Source of the DNA: a virus
Strand: one strand, 5' to 3'
IMG/VR virus record: IMGVR_UViG_3300042691_012604
Location: 1 to 23,314 of that record
Length of the DNA: 23,314 bases
Position numbers and translations under genes: made by a program. Below are positions 15,626-21,830 of this stretch, one piece after another; position 1 is the stretch's first letter, and each line of letters begins with the position of its first letter. The notes under the pieces are model-generated. The model was given only the letters and a program-made list of their open reading frames with translations. It was not told where the DNA came from and made no database searches.

Positions 15626-16046
15626 CAGCCGGGGCGCGAAGAAGGTCGCGCTGATTGTGTTGCACGCGGACGCCGGACGGACGGACGCGGGGACGCTCGC
15701 GTGGCTCCAGTCGAGCGAGTCCAAGGTCAGCTATCACATTCTGGTCGGGCGCGACGGCACGGCATACCGATGCGTTCCGGATGATCGCCGGGCGTGGCAC
15801 GCGGGCAAGGCGAACTGGATGGGCGAGAAGGACGTGAACGGCATCTCGCTCTCGCTCGCGTTCGCCAACCGGCACGACGGCATCGAGGGGCTGACGGGGG
15901 CGCAGCGGGCGACGGCGCAGGCCATCGTCGCGGGGTGGCAAAAGACCTATGGGCCGATCCCGGTGACGACTCACGCGCAGGTCGCACCGGGGCGCAAGAC
16001 CGACCCGGAGCAGATGCCGGGGTTCGCGCTTGCGGATTACGTCTAA
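15591..16046 (+). CDS. Endolysin, N-acetylmuramoyl-L-alanine amidase (Amidase_2 type)
   Basis: 151 residues from ATG 15591, inside the end of the holin-like gene; an earlier in-frame start (GTG at 15507) would overlap that gene by a further 84 bp and add an Arg-rich, non-homologous stretch. Zinc-amidase motifs are clear. The first His lies in ALIVLHADAG (residue ~22). SYHILVGRDGTAYRCVPDD and the substrate-site AWHAGKANW follow. The C-terminal HAQVAPGRKTDPE supplies the second His and the Asp ligand, with the Lys typical of the group. The enzyme cuts the bond between muramic acid and L-Ala in peptidoglycan. No cell-wall binding domain or signal peptide is present, so release through a holin is expected. 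Confidence 0.88.
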   Translation: MRPVERRSPNHNSRGAKKVALIVLHADAGRTDAGTLAWLQSSESKVSYHILVGRDGTAYRCVPDDRRAWHAGKANWMGEKDVNGISLSLAFANRHDGIEGLTGAQRATAQAIVAGWQKTYGPIPVTTHAQVAPGRKTDPEQMPGFALADYV

Positions 16047-16596
16047 CGGCTGGCTGGTTGTTCTCGTGGCGCTCGTGACCCTGCTGGGGTTCCTGTCTGG
16101 CAAGCGTCAGCGGGCCGATTATACACGAGCCGTAGACAGCTTGACGGCGCGGGTGCGCGAGCTCGAGGCGGCGGGCCAGGTGGCGCGGGTGCAGTCGGAC
16201 AGCGCGGCGGTGTCGATTCGGCGCGTGGCACATTTGGCGCGAGAGGCCCGCGAGGAGGCGAAGGGCACCACCGATACGGCTCGGGCGGTGTTAGGCGATT
16301 CTACGGCCAGCCAGACCCGTCTCCGGCTGACCCTTGCGGCCACGACCGCGGCGTCGGAACGATTACAGGCGCAGGTCTTGACATACGAGGCGCGGATTGA
16401 TACGCTCTTGATAGCGCATCTTGCCGAGCGTCAAGCGATGGCCGCGCAAGTGGAGGCGATGCAGGCGGTCATTGACGCGCAGGCGGGGGCGCTGGAAGCA
16501 GGGCGCTGCTCGAGCTTCGTCGGGCGGTGTCCGACCCGGTGGCAAGCGTTCGGGGCTGGCGTGGTGGTCGCCATTGCGGTCGCGGTGCTCTTGTGA
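16030..16596 (+). CDS. Coiled-coil membrane protein, spanin (Rz-like) candidate
   Basis: 188 residues from TTG 16030 (17 bp overlap with the amidase), giving an N-terminal membrane span at once (GWLVVLVALVTLLGFLSG). A long Ala/Arg/Glu-rich coiled coil covers ~25-155. It ends with a Cys pair (RCSSFVGRC) and a second C-terminal span (FGAGVVVAIAVAVLL). An N-anchor plus coiled coil after the endolysin is the i-spanin arrangement, which would link inner and outer membrane in Gram-negative lysis. The extra C-terminal span and the absence of a nested Rz1 lipoprotein frame are atypical. It may be a different lysis accessory or a membrane-tethered structural protein. Confidence 0.5.
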   Translation: MRITSNGWLVVLVALVTLLGFLSGKRQRADYTRAVDSLTARVRELEAAGQVARVQSDSAAVSIRRVAHLAREAREEAKGTTDTARAVLGDSTASQTRLRLTLAATTAASERLQAQVLTYEARIDTLLIAHLAERQAMAAQVEAMQAVIDAQAGALEAGRCSSFVGRCPTRWQAFGAGVVVAIAVAVLL

Positions 16597-16607
16597 GGGA
16601 CTGGTCG

Positions 16608-16820
16608 ATGTCCTATAGTGTGCGCGTGTTCTGCCCGGATTGTCTGGGCGAAAGCTCCGACCCGTCGAGTCCGGCCTGTGAGACCTGTATGTGCGGCGGG
16701 CATCTCGACATCAACCGCAACCCTGACGGCTCTGTTCCGACGCATCACCCGGACGGCGCGGTGGTGCAGGAGTGGGTCGATCGCCTCCTTCCTGTCGAAT
16801 GGGCGCACGGCACGATCTGA
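16608..16820 (+). CDS. Small zinc-ribbon protein (70 aa)
   Basis: The start ATG at 16608 follows the previous gene by 11 bp; an upstream in-frame ATG at 16527 would overlap it by 70 bp. The sequence begins MSYSVRVFCPDCLGESSD and has a second Cys group PACETCMCGGHLDIN, giving a C-x2-C ... C-x2-C(-x-C) pattern typical of a treble-clef or ribbon zinc site. A Pro/His segment follows (PTHHPDGAV). No catalytic motif is seen. It overlaps the metallophosphoesterase start by 22 bp, so the two may be co-translated. Function is unknown; protein or nucleic-acid binding is likely for such a fold. Confidence 0.55.
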   Translation: MSYSVRVFCPDCLGESSDPSSPACETCMCGGHLDINRNPDGSVPTHHPDGAVVQEWVDRLLPVEWAHGTI

Positions 16821-18151
16821 CCGCGTGGTCTGACCGCGAACTCAAGCGGCTCGCCGAACTCTCGGCGCAAGGGGCGACGGCGAGCGAGACCACCGCGGCG
16901 CTGAACGCCGAGTTTCACAAGGGCGTCCCGATTCGCACGACGACCTCGGTGCAACTGAAGCGGAGCAAGCACGGCATTAAGGTCGGCGAGCGTCCGCGGG
17001 AGCTGGTGGGCTTGGCGTCCCGAGAGCAGGCGGTCGAGCAAACCGCGGGGCCGGACGGCATCATCGCCCGAGCGAACGGCTCGCGCATCAAGACCGTGGC
17101 CGACCTACTCGCGCACATCGAGGCCGACCTCGAGCGGTTCGACGTCGCCGAGAGTCAGGCCACCAAGTACGAGGTCGCGACCAAAGACCCCGAGACGGGC
17201 GAGGTGGCGACCACCGAACTGCACCGCGTCTTCGTCAAGCTGAAGCCCAAGGCGGGGCCGACGCTCGAGGAGCGCATCGAGGCCATCATCGCGGGGGCGT
17301 TTGCCACGCGGACCCCACCGGCGCGGGCAATCCCGAAGGGGACGGCGCTCCGCGGCGACCTGCTGCAAGGGGTCGTCATCGCGGACCCGCACATCGCCAA
17401 GCTGGCGTGGGGCGAGGGGACCGGGAGCCAGAGCTACGACACCAACCTCGCGATCAAGGTCATCCACAGCGGTGTGACAGCGTTGCTCGAGGCGGGGCAG
17501 GATCGGCGCATCGGGGTCCGGCACCTTTGGCTGCTGGGCGACTATTTCCACCACGACGGGCAGGGCGCGACGACGAAGGGCACCATCCTCGACTACGACA
17601 GCCGCGTCCAGCAGATGCTCGAGCGGGGCGCGAATGTGCTCTGCGAGGTCATCGAGGCGAGCGCGTCGCAAGTGCCGACCAAGGTCATCCTCGTGCCTGG
17701 CAACCACGACCGGACGCTGACGTGGGCGCTCCAGCGCATCTTGGTCGCCGAGTTCCGGCGCTCGCGTGGGGTCACGATTGACGACTCGCCGACGACGACG
17801 AAATACATCCAGCACGGCAAGACGCTCATCGGCCTCGACCACGGCGACAAGGGGAAGAAGCGGCTGGCCGAGGTGATGGCCGCGCAATGCGCCGTGGAGT
17901 GGGGCCAGACCATCTACCGCGAGATGCACACCGGGCACCTGCACGGCAAGGCGGCCATCGAGACGTTCGGCGGGGTGACGGTGAGGACCCACGCCGCGCT
18001 CTGCCCGCCGGACCAGTATCACGCGGACGAGAAGTTCTCGGTCAGCCCTCGGATGATCGAGGGGTTCGTGTATCATTCGGGGGGGGCGTTGGTCGGCTCC
18101 GATGCGTGGAGTCCCGACCTTGGCAGCGCCCCGCGCCGGGGGACGATATGA
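16799..18151 (+). CDS. Metallophosphoesterase with N-terminal helix-turn-helix domain
   Basis: 450 residues from ATG 16799. Residues ~8-60 (TAWSDRELKRLAELSAQGAT, then a second helix and VQLKRSKHGI) resemble a Myb/GcrA-type DNA-binding helix-turn-helix. Residues ~95-165 form a linker domain (KTVADLLAHIEADLERFDVA). From ~190 a calcineurin-like phosphoesterase follows with all motifs: D-x-H (VIADPHIAKL), GD (LLGDYFHHDG, ~246), GNHD (VPGNHDRTLT, ~300), a later HGD (~347), and GHxH (HTGHLHGK, ~378). These ligate two metal ions. Phages encode such proteins, often annotated as exonuclease-like; the substrate (DNA, RNA or nucleotide) cannot be told here. The DNA-binding domain favours a nucleic acid role. 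Confidence 0.85.
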   Translation: MGARHDLTAWSDRELKRLAELSAQGATASETTAALNAEFHKGVPIRTTTSVQLKRSKHGIKVGERPRELVGLASREQAVEQTAGPDGIIARANGSRIKTVADLLAHIEADLERFDVAESQATKYEVATKDPETGEVATTELHRVFVKLKPKAGPTLEERIEAIIAGAFATRTPPARAIPKGTALRGDLLQGVVIADPHIAKLAWGEGTGSQSYDTNLAIKVIHSGVTALLEAGQDRRIGVRHLWLLGDYFHHDGQGATTKGTILDYDSRVQQMLERGANVLCEVIEASASQVPTKVILVPGNHDRTLTWALQRILVAEFRRSRGVTIDDSPTTTKYIQHGKTLIGLDHGDKGKKRLAEVMAAQCAVEWGQTIYREMHTGHLHGKAAIETFGGVTVRTHAALCPPDQYHADEKFSVSPRMIEGFVYHSGGALVGSDAWSPDLGSAPRRGTI

Positions 18152-18375
18152 GTGAGACGGACGAGGACATCAAGTGCGTGGACTGGTCGCCGGTGCCGTG
18201 TGCGTATCGCAAGGCGGCACGGGATCGGGGCGACTTCGGGTATCTCTGGGGCGTGGGCTGGGTCTGGTGGCGGGCCAAGGACGTCATGACGCCGTGGGAG
18301 AAGTGCCCGTGGTGCGACGGCTGGCTCCCGACGATGGAGGCGCTCGTGTTGCGGGCGTTGAGCCGTGGCAAGTAA
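18148..18375 (+). CDS. Small Cys/Trp-rich hypothetical protein (75 aa)
   Basis: The start ATG overlaps the previous stop by 4 bp (ATGA); the frame is open further upstream but inside the phosphoesterase gene. It is Trp- and Cys-rich: IKCVDWSPVPCAYRKAA, YLWGVGWVWWRAKDVM, EKCPWCDGWLPTMEAL. The CPWC is a zinc-knuckle-like or redox-type pair; with the two N-terminal Cys it could form one zinc site. The family is not recognised. It is likely co-translated with the phosphoesterase. Confidence 0.5.
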   Translation: MSETDEDIKCVDWSPVPCAYRKAARDRGDFGYLWGVGWVWWRAKDVMTPWEKCPWCDGWLPTMEALVLRALSRGK

Positions 18376-18649
18376 GCGTCGGACCAACCCGTTCACGAAC
18401 CGCAAGGCGTCGGTGAGCCTGCACCGGAACGGCTTGTCCATCGAGATACAGGACGTGGGCGCGATTGACGCGGGCTTGGTGGCGAAGGAGTTGCTGGATA
18501 TGATGCGGCAACTCACTGCGGCGGGGTACGACGAGCTGGTGCAGGACGCCGGGGCGTTGCACGGGGGCGGGTTCGAGACGCCGGACGAGGAGGGCGTTGA
18601 GGACTGGAAGATGCCGCCAGAGGCCAAGCGTCGGCGCATCGGGTTCTAG
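18365..18649 (+). CDS. Hypothetical phage protein (94 aa)
   Basis: The GTG start overlaps the previous gene by 11 bp. A basic N-terminus (MASKRRTNPFTNRKASVSLH) precedes strands and a helix (LVAKELLDMMRQLTAAGYDE). The C-terminus is acidic and then basic (DEEGVEDWKMPPEAKRRR). I do not recognise a family. It ends 163 bp before the next gene, so it likely closes the transcription unit of this block. No membrane segment or Cys is present. Confidence 0.5.
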   Translation: MASKRRTNPFTNRKASVSLHRNGLSIEIQDVGAIDAGLVAKELLDMMRQLTAAGYDELVQDAGALHGGGFETPDEEGVEDWKMPPEAKRRRIGF

Positions 18650-18812
18650 GGCTTTACTTTTGGTGAGCGCGGTGTAGGTTATGGCTTGCGGTGTCGGGAA
18701 CCACCGCAACGAAGTAAAAACCGATTGGCCCCCGTACTTCTACGCCAAAGCCCCTTGACCGGGTGCGATGGGTTCCCCGTAGAAGGCGGGGGCCGCTCGT
18801 TTAGGTGGCGCG
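18650..18812 (+). promoter_or_regulatory. Non-coding, hairpin-rich leader / regulatory region
   Basis: The only substantial intergenic gap. Outer complementary arms are TTTACTT (18653-18659) and AAGTAAA (18712-18718). Between them is a perfect 8-bp hairpin, TTGCGGTG (18686-18693) with CACCGCAA (18702-18709). A long interrupted hairpin follows, 18727-18744 with 18778-18794: two 8-bp helices around a 2x1 internal loop, 33-nt apical loop. A weak promoter-like pair lies at 18653 (TTTACT) and 18675 (TAGGTT), spacing 16. No tRNA or terminator U-run is seen. SD-like AGGTGG precedes the ATG at 18813. Confidence 0.6.
18681..18758 (+). CDS. Possible 25-codon leader ORF
   Basis: ATG at 18681 to TGA at 18756-18758 encodes MACGVGNHRNEVKTDW then PPYFYAKAP. 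It reads through the 8-bp hairpin and the whole upstream arm of the long hairpin, and stops in the loop. No strong SD precedes it (GTAGG 3 bp away). It could be a regulatory leader peptide, a tiny real protein, or chance. Confidence 0.2.
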   Translation: MACGVGNHRNEVKTDWPPYFYAKAP

Positions 18813-19427
18813 ATGCATTGGATTAGAGTGGCGGTCACGATCGGGGACGATCCCGACATCTACACGCTGGCGCATCACCTCGGCATACGACCTGCGGAAG
18901 CAGTCGGCCTGCTGGTGATGACGTTGGCAAAGTTCCCGGCACACGCGCCGGACGGCAACCTCAAAGACATCCCGGACGCCCTGATTGAGCGATGGGCGGG
19001 ATGGGCTGGCGAGCCTGGCGAGTACGCCGGACTTCTCCGGGCGTTATTCCTGAACGGGTCTGGCGTCTGGGAATCGTGGGAGCGGCATAACGGCCAACCG
19101 CTGCGGGAGGCCGAGGCCAGCCGGGAACGTGCCCGAAAGTATCGTGAACAGAAACTAAACACCGAGGCGAGTACGGCGAACGGTACGGCGAACGGTACGG
19201 CGAACGAACGCGAACGGTTCGCGTTCGGTACGGGTCTACGTACGAACGTACGAACGAACCAAACAACTAGGGGTGCTACGCACAGGAATGTGGAAAACTA
19301 CGCACCCGGTCACGTCAACCTGATGCCGACGAAGTTCTGCGCGGAATGTGGGGACGGGGTGCTGGCCGAGGTTGCGGGGTCGAAGCGTCCGGTCCAAACT
19401 CACGCGCCGGGGTGCGGGAATGCTTGA
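18813..19427 (+). CDS. Replication initiator / replisome organiser-like protein
   Basis: 204 residues; ATG 18813 has AGGTGG just upstream. The N-terminal ~95 residues (MHWIRVAVTIGDDPDIYTLA, VGLLVMTLAKFPAHAPDGNL, a helix ALIERWAGWAG, LLRALFLNGSGVW) follow the winged-helix pattern of phage replisome organisers and DnaD/DnaT-like proteins. There a short strand/helix head is followed by a dG-turn and helices. A charged helix (REAEASRERARKYREQKLNT) precedes a low-complexity linker with TANG repeats. At the end is a Cys/His motif (KFCAECGDG ... THAPGCGNA) that may bind zinc. The linker DNA is a candidate origin, as in phages where the origin lies inside the initiator gene. The call rests on pattern and context. 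Confidence 0.58.
   Translation: MHWIRVAVTIGDDPDIYTLAHHLGIRPAEAVGLLVMTLAKFPAHAPDGNLKDIPDALIERWAGWAGEPGEYAGLLRALFLNGSGVWESWERHNGQPLREAEASRERARKYREQKLNTEASTANGTANGTANERERFAFGTGLRTNVRTNQTTRGATHRNVENYAPGHVNLMPTKFCAECGDGVLAEVAGSKRPVQTHAPGCGNA
19171..19300 (+). other. Candidate phage replication origin (iterons, palindrome, DnaA-like box)
   Basis: Three head-to-tail 12-bp repeats GTACGGCGAACG (19171-19206) are followed by a perfect palindrome with 11-bp arms (19205-19215 and 19217-19227). Next are tandem CGTACGAA copies (19239-19254) and an A-rich stretch (19260-19270). TGTGGAAAA (19289-19297) is one mismatch from the reverse complement of the DnaA box TTATCCACA. The cluster lies inside the initiator-like gene, as in lambdoid phages. 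Confidence 0.5.
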
Positions 19428-19446
19428 CACTAACCAAGGGAGACCG

Positions 19447-20625
19447 ATGGACCTGACGTACCTCGAACTCTTCGCCGGGGCTGGGGGGATGAGCCTGGGC
19501 CTTGAGACCGCGGGTTGGCGATGCGTGGCCCACGCCGAAATCGAGCCCCACGCCCGCGCCGTGTTGCGCCACCGCTGGCCGGACGTGCCGCTGTATGGCG
19601 ATGTCGCCGAGCTTGACGGCACCCAGTTCCGCGGCGTCACGATGGTCACCGGCGGGTCGCCGTGTCAGGACTTGTCGATTGCCGGAAAGCGGGCCGGGAT
19701 GACCGAAGGATCGGGCACCCGTTCGTCGCTGTTCTTTGAGCAGGTCCGCATCTGGAACGAATCACAAGCCCCCTACATCCTCTGGGAAAATGTCTATGGA
19801 GCCTTCAGTAGCAATGCCGGACGGGATTTTTCCGCCGTCCTATCAGCCCTCGTGGGAGGAGCCGTCCCTGTTCCCGCGGACGGATGGGTCCGTGCAGGTG
19901 TGGTTGCAGGACCGACCGGAGTCGCCGCGTGGCGCACATTGGATGCTCAATACTTCGGGGTGCCACAGCGCCGCCGCCGTGTCTTTGTCCTCGGTGTTAG
20001 AGGCGGAGGGGTCGATCCCGCCGAAATACTATCTCTCGCCGAAAGCCTGTCAGGGCATCTTGCGACGAGCGGAGAAGCGCGGGAAGGCGTTGCCGCCGAT
20101 GCTGGAGCAGGCGCTGCGGTCACGTTCGACGCCCGAGGCAACGGCGACGTTGTGAACACGATGGCAGGCGACCACCAGAACCGCGTGACGGATTACACGG
20201 CCATCGTGCTCCGCAACCGCGAGGGCAAGCCCGGCGGCGGCAAGGGGCCGCTCCTCTCTGCCGAGCGTTCGTTGACGCTCGGCACAAGCAACGACCAGGT
20301 GGTGTTTGCAATGGCCAGCGGTCAAGCGAACGCCGAGACCGCAAAGGACATCTCGCCCTCGTTGACGGGACTGCACGAACAACCTATCGCGTTCAGACGG
20401 GCTGGCGTCCCCCGTCGCCTGACCCCGGTGGAATGTGAGCGACTGATGGGCTGGCCGGACCAGCATACCGCCCACGGCATCAGCGAGGCAGGCAAGCCCT
20501 ATGCGCTCGCGGACACCGCCCGCTACAAGCTCTGCGGCAACGGCATCGCCAGCCCGGTGACGGCGTGGATTGGGTTCCAGTTGCGCCACTACTTGACAAG
20601 CGGCAAGCCGTTCCCTATCCTGTAG
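19447..20625 (+). CDS. DNA (cytosine-5) methyltransferase
   Basis: 392 residues from ATG 19447, which has a GGGAG SD; an in-frame ATG at 19420 adds nine residues and is possible. C5-methyltransferase motifs appear in order: I LELFAGAGGMSLGLETAGW (SAM binding), IV GGSPCQDLSIAGKRAG with the catalytic Cys (~73), VI WENVYG (~114), VIII QYFGVPQRRRRVFVLG (~173), target-recognition region ~190-320, IX RRLTPVECERLMGWP and X GNGIASPVTAWIG (~364). Full length, so likely active. In phages such enzymes usually protect the genome from host restriction. Part of the gene is poorer in GC (around 19730-19830), suggesting recent transfer. Confidence 0.9.
   Translation: MDLTYLELFAGAGGMSLGLETAGWRCVAHAEIEPHARAVLRHRWPDVPLYGDVAELDGTQFRGVTMVTGGSPCQDLSIAGKRAGMTEGSGTRSSLFFEQVRIWNESQAPYILWENVYGAFSSNAGRDFSAVLSALVGGAVPVPADGWVRAGVVAGPTGVAAWRTLDAQYFGVPQRRRRVFVLGVRGGGVDPAEILSLAESLSGHLATSGEAREGVAADAGAGAAVTFDARGNGDVVNTMAGDHQNRVTDYTAIVLRNREGKPGGGKGPLLSAERSLTLGTSNDQVVFAMASGQANAETAKDISPSLTGLHEQPIAFRRAGVPRRLTPVECERLMGWPDQHTAHGISEAGKPYALADTARYKLCGNGIASPVTAWIGFQLRHYLTSGKPFPIL
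20593..20621 (+). promoter_or_regulatory. Sigma70-like promoter candidate
   Basis: A consensus -35 box TTGACA (20593-20598), a 17-bp spacer and TATCCT (20616-20621, 4 of 6 matches) lie at the end of the methyltransferase gene, 35 bp upstream of the next start. A transcript beginning near 20628 would include the 20635 leader element and drive 20657 onward. Confidence 0.5.
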
Positions 20626-20656
20626 GCGTTGGCTCACCCTCTCATCGGAGGTCGCA
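20626..20656 (+). promoter_or_regulatory. Leader with SD-sequestering hairpin (start-associated element, exact copy 1)
   Basis: Contains CACCCTCTCATCGGAGG (20635-20651), identical over 17 bp to 22279-22295. CCTC (20638-20641) can pair with GAGG (20648-20651) around TCATCG. The SD (GGAGG) is 5 bp before the ATG at 20657. Confidence 0.55.
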
Positions 20657-20839
20657 ATGCATGATCGTCACGCGCTGGTGCAGGTGGTCTACAACAAGCG
20701 GTTCGGGTTCCTCGCCGTGTTCGAGGACGGCTCGGTGGCCGAGGCAAAGACGCTCCCCAATGGCAAGCGGACGTGGACGTTCGCGGAAAACATCTGGGAC
20801 GAGGCGATGGCGAACGACCAGATGCCGGGGGTCAAGTGA
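20657..20839 (+). CDS. Hypothetical phage protein (60 aa)
   Basis: The ATG is supported by GGAGG 5 bp upstream within the repeated leader element, and by a likely promoter at 20593. The sequence is MHDRHALVQVVYNKRFGFLA, then VFEDGSVAEAKTLPNGKRTW and an acidic helix (AENIWDEAMANDQ). The family is not recognised. A small alpha/beta fold is plausible. It overlaps the next start by 4 bp (GTGA), so it probably forms an operon with it. Confidence 0.6.
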   Translation: MHDRHALVQVVYNKRFGFLAVFEDGSVAEAKTLPNGKRTWTFAENIWDEAMANDQMPGVK

Positions 20840-21096
20840 GCGACCCTATCTCCTTCGAGACCTACCGCGCTATCAAGGACGGCGAGCTCGCCGCGGTACA
20901 GGCCAACCTCGCTGCGTTCCGTCGGACCCTTGATTACCTCACCGCGGGGACGTGGGACGACGTGCCGGACGGCCTGACGGACGCCGAGCGGCAGCGCATC
21001 CAACGGGCGGCGTTCGCCGCGATGAACGCAGACTTCGACTTCGGCGCGGCCCATCGCGCCTTTCAAGCGGCCCGCGACCGACTGGTCCGGGACTGA
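20836..21096 (+). CDS. Hypothetical phage protein, helical (86 aa)
   Basis: The GTG start at 20836 overlaps the previous stop; the frame is open upstream only inside that gene. It is mostly helical: SFETYRAIKDGELAAVQANL, then a helix AAFRRTLDYLTAG, an Asp-rich turn WDDVPDGLTDAE, and helices RQRIQRAAFAAMNADF and AAHRAFQAARDRLVRD. No Cys, membrane or catalytic motif is present. The family is not recognised. It lies in the early/replication-type block, upstream of the SSB-like gene. Confidence 0.55.
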   Translation: MSDPISFETYRAIKDGELAAVQANLAAFRRTLDYLTAGTWDDVPDGLTDAERQRIQRAAFAAMNADFDFGAAHRAFQAARDRLVRD

Positions 21097-21149
21097 CCCC
21101 GCACGACGGCGGGAACTACTACCGGGGGCGCGCCCCCAAGGATCGGCAA

Positions 21150-21830
21150 ATGCAGAGCAAGGCACGAAAGGTACAACTCGAGAACGCGGGCGACGAGGCC
21201 ACGTTCACCGTCACGACCTGCCGGACGGTCGAGACGAAGTTCGGCGAGCGGATGGTTTTCGCCGGGACGGATGTCGCGGGCGAGGCAGTGGAGACGCCGC
21301 TGATGCCGGAAGCGACGGCCACGAAGCAGCTCGACCGGCTGGGCCTGACGCATGAGACGTGCGTGGGCGAGACCCTGCGGTTCTCGCGGGCGGCGAACCC
21401 CAGCGGGAAGCCCTACTGGAACATCGACGTCGCGGGCGCGGCTCCGGCCCCGACCAAGCGGCTTCCGGCCCCGACGACCGAGGTGGTCGGCGCATCTGCG
21501 GGAAGCACCCCGAAGGCTGGCAAGTCGGTCGGCGGCATCGCGGACGCCTACGCGAACCTCTGGGAGTCGATGGCGGCTCGCCTGGCGGTCTCGTGCGCGA
21601 CGCATCAGGTGACGCTCACCGCGGAGGCGGTGCAGGCGGCGACGGCGACGGTCTGGATCGCGCTCCGCGACCACGGCTTGCAGGGGGTGACGGACGCGCC
21701 TGCGGCTCCGAAGGCCGAACCTGCGCCGGCCATCAAGCACCCCGCGCCGAGCGGCAAGCGTATGTTGCCGCCCGAGGAGATGGATTACTCGAAGGTGCCG
21801 CCCCCGACCGACGACGATCTACCGTTCTGA
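21150..21830 (+). CDS. Single-stranded DNA-binding-like protein with acidic C-terminal tip
   Basis: 226 residues; the ATG at 21150 has AAGGA 8 bp upstream, while earlier in-frame codons lie in the preceding gene. An OB-fold-like N-terminus (KVQLENAGDEATFTVTTCRT, then strands and GKPYWNIDV near 90) is followed by a Pro/Ala-rich linker. A helical region follows (ADAYANLWESMAARLAV ... VQAATATVWIALRD). The last residues are KVPPPTDDDLPF: this acidic tip ending in Pro-Phe is the hallmark by which bacterial and phage SSBs recruit replication and repair proteins. The helical region (~120-190) is not part of a minimal SSB, so a specialised recombination/replication protein is possible. Confidence 0.62.
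   Translation: MQSKARKVQLENAGDEATFTVTTCRTVETKFGERMVFAGTDVAGEAVETPLMPEATATKQLDRLGLTHETCVGETLRFSRAANPSGKPYWNIDVAGAAPAPTKRLPAPTTEVVGASAGSTPKAGKSVGGIADAYANLWESMAARLAVSCATHQVTLTAEAVQAATATVWIALRDHGLQGVTDAPAAPKAEPAPAIKHPAPSGKRMLPPEEMDYSKVPPPTDDDLPF

Noticed and set aside
16421-16618. Nested Rz1-like lipoprotein frame in the spanin-like gene
   Set aside because: The only sizeable nested frame is Arg-rich, has no signal peptide and no lipobox cysteine.
18727-18800. Rho-independent terminator from the long hairpin
   Set aside because: The stem is strong but the loop is 33 nt and no U-run follows, so intrinsic termination is unlikely.
18650-18812. A tRNA gene in the intergenic gap
   Set aside because: No T-arm with TTCRANYC and no acceptor/anticodon arrangement fits; the hairpins do not form a cloverleaf.
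19424-19446. TTGACA just before the methyltransferase as a promoter
   Set aside because: No acceptable -10 box lies 15-19 bp downstream; the spacer runs into the start codon.
19736-20155. A 139-codon frame inside the methyltransferase gene
   Set aside because: It overlaps the region encoding motifs VI and VIII of the methyltransferase in another frame and has no recognised features or SD.
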